This document shows positions 1-6,700 of a stretch of DNA of 8,416 bases, piece after piece. This stretch comes from G039029935 sp039029935 (lineage in GTDB: Bacteria; Chloroflexota; Anaerolineae; Caldilineales; Caldilineaceae), in NCBI GenBank assembly GCA_039029935.1, contig JBCCFC010000578.1, positions 1 through 8,416 of the forward strand, read 5' to 3'. Within the stretch, counting starts at the first letter, position 1. Each line of letters starts with the position of its first letter. Below the pieces are notes generated by a model. It had not been told where the DNA came from and ran no database searches. It saw only the letters and a program-made list of their open reading frames with translations. The translations under genes were made by a program, and so were the position numbers.

Positions 1-51
1 GTAGAGTAGACGGCCAGCGAGCGGCATGACCCGCTTTTCCAACCGCCCCTC
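1..51 (-). ncRNA. Group II intron domain VI with bulged branch-point A
   Basis: On the minus strand, GAG pairs with CTC. A single unpaired A (complement of position 7) follows, and then ten further pairs are formed by GGGCGGTTGG with CTGGCCGTCT, counting G-U pairs. A small GCGG/CCGC hairpin caps it. The unpaired A is the expected lariat branch nucleotide, placed seven nucleotides from the 3' end if the intron stops at position 1. This placement is the reason for setting the 3' boundary there. Confidence 0.82.
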
Positions 52-54
52 CCC

Positions 55-88
55 GAACCGGACGTGAACCTTTCAATTCATCCGGCTC
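55..88 (-). ncRNA. Group II intron domain V (catalytic hairpin)
   Basis: This is exactly 34 nt, from GAGCC to GGTTC on the minus strand. The lower stem pairs GAGCCGGA with TCCGGTTC, including the usual wobble pairs; a two-nucleotide bulge and an upper stem capped by a GAAA loop follow. Domain V binds the catalytic metal ions and is the most conserved part of group II introns, which makes this the strongest single diagnostic in the left flank. Confidence 0.93.
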
Positions 89-288
89 TCCACTACCTTT
101 TGCGAAAACTATCTCCATCATACCGACCAGAATGGATAGAGACATGTTATGCATGATTTTCAAAAAATTTGTGAGTAAAGGTCATCCGACTATCTCCAAA
201 TCTCTTCCAATCTCAGTAGCTGTTACCCTTCCCCTTGTAAACGGCTTTCCCGTTCTCTCTAGTGTGGCATTACTCACACGAGTACTAT

Positions 289-293
289 GGTAA
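289..293 (-). other. Candidate EBS1 of the group II intron
   Basis: The 5' exon ends in GGTAA at 721-725 on the minus strand, the IBS1 position. The intron contains TTACC here, which would give five Watson-Crick pairs. The nearby TTGCC around 521-525 could also pair using G-U, so the assignment is tentative. No convincing EBS2 was found by eye. Confidence 0.35.
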
Positions 294-723
294 CTCCGTT
301 AACCTATACCCTCTCAAGCATAGGTCAATCCTAGGTTAATCATGAATGAACGTTAGTCATACTTAGGCGTCCCGTTCGTGCCTTGAGTCTGCTTATTGCA
401 GATTGTTGAATGTGGATATGATTCCCTTTGGACCAGTAGGACGTCCATAGGTACACATTCACATGATGTGTCAATGGCTTTCATCATGGATGCGGTATTC
501 CCATCAGCACTAGGATTCAGGCAATCCAGCTTTCGCCTTATATAACAGGCTACTCTGGCATAGGTCATATCCATTTCTGCCTATCCAAAGCTTGTCCTAA
601 CATGCTATTGTCCCCTTTGCATTACTGCTCTAGGTTAGTTAGTATCCTCTATGGTATTTCTCATACCCTAACCATAGGTAGGTTTCACCTACAATTCATT
701 CACGCTAGAGCCTAGCGCACTTA

Positions 724-768
724 CCGACCCGCCGATGACCGACCCACCGGTTACTGGCTCACCAATGA
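724..768. repeat. Three tandem 15-bp units between stop codon and intron
   Basis: Units start at 724, 739 and 754: CCGACCCGCCGATGA, CCGACCCACCGGTTA and CTGGCTCACCAATGA, with the start of a fourth (CCAAGC) at 769 running into the stop codon. Each unit consists of an 8-nt and a 7-nt half that both begin with CCGA, CCGG, CTGG or CCAA. The repeat fills almost the whole interval between the giant gene and the intron. Confidence 0.65.
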
Positions 769-770
769 CC
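749..770 (-). terminator. Imperfect hairpin after the giant gene; possible terminator or 3' stabiliser
   Basis: On the minus strand GGTCATTGG pairs with CCAGTAACC around a TGAG loop, with eight of nine positions paired and one C-A mismatch. It starts four nucleotides past the TAG. No U-tract follows (the next bases are GGTGGGTCGG), so it is not a classical Rho-independent terminator. Part of the symmetry may be a by-product of the 15-bp repeat. Confidence 0.25.
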
Positions 771-773
771 AAG

Positions 774-3700
774 CTATCTTGCAATGAGTGGCAAATACAA
801 CAGACTATCCTGCGTCTGCGTTGGCACCCCCACCTGAATGCTGCTTTCGACCGTCTCGTTTGGTGCAAAGGCCGACGCAACATCATCCACAAGCTGAATG
901 CTGCTAAATTGAATGCTGCTTTGCCCATTGGCAATGCCTTCAAACTCGATGGTCCCCAAGACGCCGCTGCCCTCTTTGGCGGTGGTGGGATGGGTCTGGG
1001 TGACGGCCAACTCAATTGTGCCTGCGTCATTGTCTACACGGTTGACCAACACCTGCTGATTCAACACATCCAAGAACTCGCCGACCCGAATCTGTGTACC
1101 ATCCTCGATTGGGTTGATGTCTTTGACCTGGATACTGGTTGGGTCAAAGCTCAATTCAATGCTAAACCCATAGAGGTTGGTGACATCCTCCACCGCGATG
1201 TCAACCTCGGTTGCTTCACCTAGTACGTCGATGGTTGTCTGTGCGGGTGAGAGCGTGAGTTGGGCGGCGGAGGCATCGCTTATGAGCAGACTGGCAGGTC
1301 GATAGATGCCAAGATTGAACAAAGATTGTCCACTGGCAACCACATCGTCCCAAGGGCCGGGTGCGCTTTGCAGCCAGTTAAACGCCACAGCCACACGGTC
1401 CTGAACATTGACCACACCATCGTCGTTGATGTCGGCGTTGGGGCTCCAGTGTGAGTCGCTCGGTGTGCTGTTCCATGCCAACCCGATGAGCACACCGTCG
1501 ATGATGTCAATGTCGTCATCTTGGTTGATGTCGCCACCGAGCAAGGTGACGATTGGCAATGTCAAGCCTGAGCCGGGCGTACCTACATAGTCATAACTGG
1601 CGCGTAGATAGCTTGGGTGCGAGACATGGACTGTACCCTCTGGTAGCATGTTCTCAAAGGCAAAGAGTCCATCGGCCTCGGTCAGAATACACTGGTCGCC
1701 GATACAGACTTGTGCCCCTGCGTTGCTGTCACGCCGTTCAAGGATAACCCGTCCGCGAATATCGATGAGTGGATCAACCTCTTCAACGGTCAGTTGACCA
1801 TCACGCGTCGTGTGTGCAATGCTTTGCGAGTCCGGATCGGACAACACAACATGCGTCAACGAAATCGGTGTTGTTCCTGATATCAAGCCCTCAAAGACAA
1901 CTTGGGCAAGCAGACCACTGCCGCTGACACCGGGCTGCACACCTTCGAGCGAGATGGCATAGTTGATAAGGCCGTTGTCCATATCCACAATGTTCTGAAT
2001 CGTCACCTCTGGTGGCAGGAAGTCACCGGGCAAGATTTGGATGCCGGGCAAGAATTCAAAGGGATCAACTATACCGACTAGAGCCGGATCAAAGGCAAGC
2101 TCAATCTGCAATCCGTAGAGATTAACCACGTTGTCAATCTGGACATTGGCGGTGTAACGGTCTGAGACATTGACTGTGCCACTTTCGGGTGAAATGTAGA
2201 CCATTGGTTGGTCGTGTACGGCTGGCACAACAATGATCGAAGACGCTGCCTCTGGCGCACTATCACCATCCACATCCGCAAAGAGGATGATGTCCCCCAT
2301 ACTGTTGGGCACTGTCTCCAGCAACTCCACCATCACAGGGACTTCCACAATTTCACCCGCAGGCACCAGCACCTCTCGCAGAACTGGTTCTCCAGGTGGC
2401 AGGCCATCCAGACGGATGAGTGGCAGCTCTTGTCCAGGCAAGCCAAACATGTCCACGATTTCGATTGGGACAAGCAAATCTTGATTGCCTTGATTGTGCA
2501 ATTCAAAGACCAACTCTTGTGGAATCAGTGGTGGCAGGTCCTGAATCAGTACACCACCCAGCGGTGCAACTCCCAGCAAATCGCTCTGCCACAACTGCGC
2601 CGAACAGCCAAAGCTCTGGCCTGTGGCGTCGTTGGTGACAATCACATGGTACAGCCCACTAGGGCCAGTGAAGGTGGGCAGTGGCGACATGAAGACCATT
2701 ACATATTGGATACCACCATCAGGGACAGCAATCGGTGCGGGCGGCGTGGTCGTAAAGCCGTTGATGGTGAATCCGGGTGAGCCAACCACGTTGACCGTAT
2801 AGGTTGCGTTGGCACCAGAGTTGTTGACAATGTTCATGCCAACCTCGACCGTGTTCACATCATCATTGAAGACATTGATGTCCCAGCCCACATGACACCA
2901 TTCACCATCCTTGCGCAGGTTGCCAAAGTCGATGCCTTCGATGACATCGCCATCACCCACTGTGATGACATGACCACCCAGCAACGGGTAGGTCTGTGTC
3001 CAGCCGGGTTGAATGACTTCAACGACAGTGTAGACACCCGCAGGAAGACCGATAAACCAATAGTTACCATCCGCATCTGTGGTTGCGCTCAAGACCTCGC
3101 CCGCTGAATTAACCAGCAGAATGGTCCAGCCCGCTAATCCCGGCTCATCCGGGTCTTTGACACCATTGCCGTTAAGGTCATCGAACTTCATGCCGTGAAT
3201 TTCGCCACCATCTGACTCACGCCTGTTGCCAAAGTGTAAGCCCTCAATCACCTGACCCGAACCGAGTTGAACCTGATACACTTCTGAGGCAGGGACGGTC
3301 TGGACCCAGCCCTGTTGTTGCTCCTCACCGACAACATAGAATCCCGGAGATAGCCCCATGAAACAGTAGACCCCATCTTCATCGGTGGTGGTTGTGGCAA
3401 TGACGTTGCCCGCCGCGTCATACAGGTTAATGGTCCAGTTGGGCAGGGTTGGCTCGTTGCTATCCCACACACCATTGCCATTGAGGTCATGGAACTTGAC
3501 ACCATGGATGCTGCCCGGGGCGCGCATATTGCCAAAGTTCAGGCCATCTACTTGCTGACCCGGCTCCAAATCCACCTGATGGACACCAGAATCTGGAAAG
3601 GTTTGGACCCACCCATCTTGCATCCCTTCCTCGACAATGTAGGGACCCGGTGGCAGGTTCATAAAGCAATAGACACCATTTTCATCGGTGACAGTCTTGC

Positions 3701-6700
3701 CAATCAGATTACCAGCCGCATCATAGAGATAGATGGGCCAGCCCGGAATCACAGGCTCGTCTGAGTCCTGTTCACCGTTGCCGTTGAGGTCATGGAACTT
3801 GACACCGTAGATACTGCCGCCATCGGGGTCTTCCATGTTGCCAAAGTTCAGGTCCTCAATGACCTGACCATTGCCGACTTGGACCTCATAGACCTCTGTG
3901 CTTGGCGATGTTTGAATCCAGCCCGCTACCTGTTCCTCAGCGACAGTATAGAGTCCCGGTGGCAGGTCCATAAAGCAGTAGACACCATTCTCGTCTGTCT
4001 TGGTCTCGCCAATGAGATTGCCAGCGGCGTCATAGAGCGTTATAATCCAGCCCTCAATCGGTGGCTCGTCGCTATCCCATGCCCCATTGCCATTCAAATC
4101 ATTAAACTTGACGCCATAAATTTCACCACCATCTGGCTCACGCATGTTGCCAAAGTTTAGCCCTTCAATGACCTGACCATTGCCCAACTGCACCTCATGC
4201 ACCTCTGTGTCAGGGAAGGTCTGGACCCAGCCAACGGGATGTTCTTCACCGACAATGTAGAGACCCGGTGGCAGGTTCATGAAGCAATAGACACCGTTTT
4301 CGTCTGTCTTTGTCTCGGCAATAATATTGCCAGCCGCATCATAGAGATAGATAGGCCAGCCCGGAATCACAGGCTCACCATCATCCCATTCACCATTGCC
4401 ATTCAAATCCTCAAATTTGACACCGTAGATGCTGCCCCCATCAGGGACACGACGGTTGCCAAAGTCCAGCCCCTCAATCACCTGCCCACTGTCTAGCTGC
4501 ACTTCGTAGACCTCTGATGTTGGGAAGGTCTGCTCCCATCCATCGGGAACCTCTTCGCCCACCACATAAAAGCCCGCAGGCAAGCCCATAAAGCAATAGA
4601 CGCCATTTTCGTCCGTCGTGGTCGTGGCAATGATGTCGCCATTTTCATCATAGAGATTGATGGTCCAACCCGGAATCACAGGCTCATCTGCGTCTTGGAC
4701 ACCGTTGCCGTTGCGGTCATAGAACTTGATGCCATAGATGCTGCCACCAGGCTCACGCTGGTTGCCAAAGTCCAGCCCCTCAATCACCTGACCATTGCCC
4801 AACTGCACTTCATAGAACCCAGCGTCGGGGAAGGTATGTGTCCAGCCATCGGGCATTTCTTCACGCACAATATAGAAACCGGGGTCCAAGTCCATAAAGC
4901 AATAGACACCATCGGCATCGGTCGTGGTTGTCGCAATGATGTTGCCGTTGGGACCATAGAGATGAATCGTCCAGCCCGGAATCACAGGCTCGCCGGGGTC
5001 TTGGACGCCGTTGCCGTTGAGGTCATGGAACTTGATGCCGTAGATTTCACCACCGCCCGGCTCACGCGTATTGCCAAAATCAACACCGTTCGCCACTGCC
5101 CCATTGAGCAAGCTCATGGCATGCACACCTGTTGCGGGGAAGGTCTGTATCCACCCCGGTTGCAGGACTTCGGTCAGGGTATAGGTGTCCGCAGGTAGCC
5201 CCATAAACCAATACTCGCCATTGACATCTGTCACGGCATTCATGACACCACCGACAGCGTTCTCAATCACAATGGTCCAGCCGGGTAAACCGGATTCACC
5301 TACGTCCTTGACACCGTTGCCATTAACATCATGGAACTTCATGCCATGAATCTGACCTTTACGCGTGTCATCCTTACATTTACCCTCGCTACCTGCACGG
5401 TAGATGCCAACGACCTCATCCGCAGTCAGGGCGCGTTTGAAGAGTTCCACCTCATCAATATCGCCTCGGAACAAGCCTGTGCGACTGGAGGAACGGCTAG
5501 CAATACGCAGCGGTCGTCTATTGTCCAGTGAATTGGCGCGGATGGTTGGATTGAAGGTATGCACCAATGAGCCATCAACATATATTTTACCGCCGTCGGT
5601 TTGGTCACGGTCAACGGTGACAGCAACCAGATGCCATTCGCCATCCGCCACCGATGCAGATGAGATATAGTTTGTACAGGATGATGAGACGGGGTCGCTG
5701 GAGCAAGCCCATGACCCGCTGCCATCGGCCATCTGGAAGCCCACACGCCCATTGACCAAGAAGAGCGAGTAGCCCTGTGTATCGGCGACGCCATCTTCAT
5801 AGCGTTTATCAACAATGATTTTGACGCCATTGGCATCATGTGTGCGCACCCAAGCGTCAATCGAAAAGTCACCTTCACCCACATTGAGTTCAGGGCTGGT
5901 GGCGGCTTCGACATAGTTCTGTCCATTGAAGCGCAGCGCATTGCTCACCATGCCGACAATGGGTGTCGGGCCGTTGACATGTGTGCCGTCATCAGAAAAG
6001 CCAGCGATGTCTGCGGCAATCGAACCCGTGACTTCATCCAGCGGCCACCATGCAGACATATCATCGGGCGGGTTGATACAATCTTCACCACAACATTTCT
6101 CGGTATGTAGTTCCATGGTATCAACTGCCGTGTCATCTTGGACAAAGACATCCAGATCGCCATCCTGCAATGCGGCCAAAATATTGGTCACACCCAGTGC
6201 GTTGGGTGGCAGATTGGCAAGGTCAAGCGAGATGGTCGCCATATCGCCCGGTGTCCAACTGCCGCCTACGCCCGGTAAACTGCTGATACGCGCACTCCAG
6301 ATGATCGCGCCGTTTTGCATAAAGCCGATGGTGTCATTGCTGACCAGCGAGCTTGGCCCCGCTTTGAGTTGGGTCACAAACCTGGCATTGGTAATCACAC
6401 AATCGCCAGATAGACACGTATCCGTGCTTGATGCGCCAAAGGTGTGCAGGAAGAAACGGTTGATAATGGTGACATCAAACTGGGTCAATACGGGCCAACC
6501 GCGTGAGGCTGCCTCGGCCAACAACGCCGCGCTTGGTGTGGACGATTCAACGCCATTGCTCAGGTCAAAGTCATCGTTGACACCCGCGATACAGCTATCG
6601 GTCTCTGGATTGTCACAAGGTTTGGTGTTGCCAAAGTCGATGCCCTCAACGGTTTCACCTGCGGCCAGCGAGAAGTGGTGATAAACACCCTCTGGCTCCG

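Larger units (their letters stand above)
1..720 (-). ncRNA. Group II intron, compact, no internal reverse transcriptase ORF
   Basis: A self-splicing ribozyme and retroelement read on the minus strand. It begins at position 720 with GTGCG, the group II 5' consensus (GUGYG). Two perfect hairpins follow at once: CGCTAG/CTAGCG and GTAGGT/ACCTAC. A 34-nt domain V lies at 55-88 and domain VI at 1-51, with an unpaired A seven nucleotides from the end. If the intron ends at position 1 in CTCTAC, its length is 720 nt, the size of the RNA core alone. A stem AACGG/CCGTT (240-254) fits domain II or III, and a short CTATC/GATAG stem near 115-145 is a plausible stub of domain IV, where an intron-encoded protein would normally sit. 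The only reading frame inside (353-574) has no reverse-transcriptase motifs, so mobility would need a protein from another copy. The 3' exon lies outside the window, so the exact 3' end is unproven. Confidence 0.9.

Noticed and set aside
353..574. Minus-strand 73-codon frame inside the group II intron
   Set aside because: It has no reverse transcriptase or maturase motif, and it lies where the domain I RNA structure is expected; it is a chance frame.
689..1030. Minus-strand 113-codon alternative frame crossing the stop of the giant gene
   Set aside because: It is an out-of-frame overlap whose GGSVIGGS end only reflects the 15-bp repeat.
735..1223. Plus-strand 162-codon frame
   Set aside because: It is antisense to cohesin 2 and the tail, and starts within the 15-bp repeat; no recognisable protein features.
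2208..2780. Plus-strand 190-codon frame
   Set aside because: It is antisense to the Ig-like region of the giant gene; composition rich in His, Gln and Trp is typical of a shadow frame.
4695..5198. Plus-strand frames with internal repeats (3489-5198)
   Set aside because: Their repeated KVQ-x-LNHL motifs are the reverse strand of the SdrD-B array, not an independent repeat protein.
5926..6681. Plus-strand 251-codon frame
   Set aside because: It overlaps LamG and the unassigned region, which show strong protein constraint on the minus strand; no start signal or domain.
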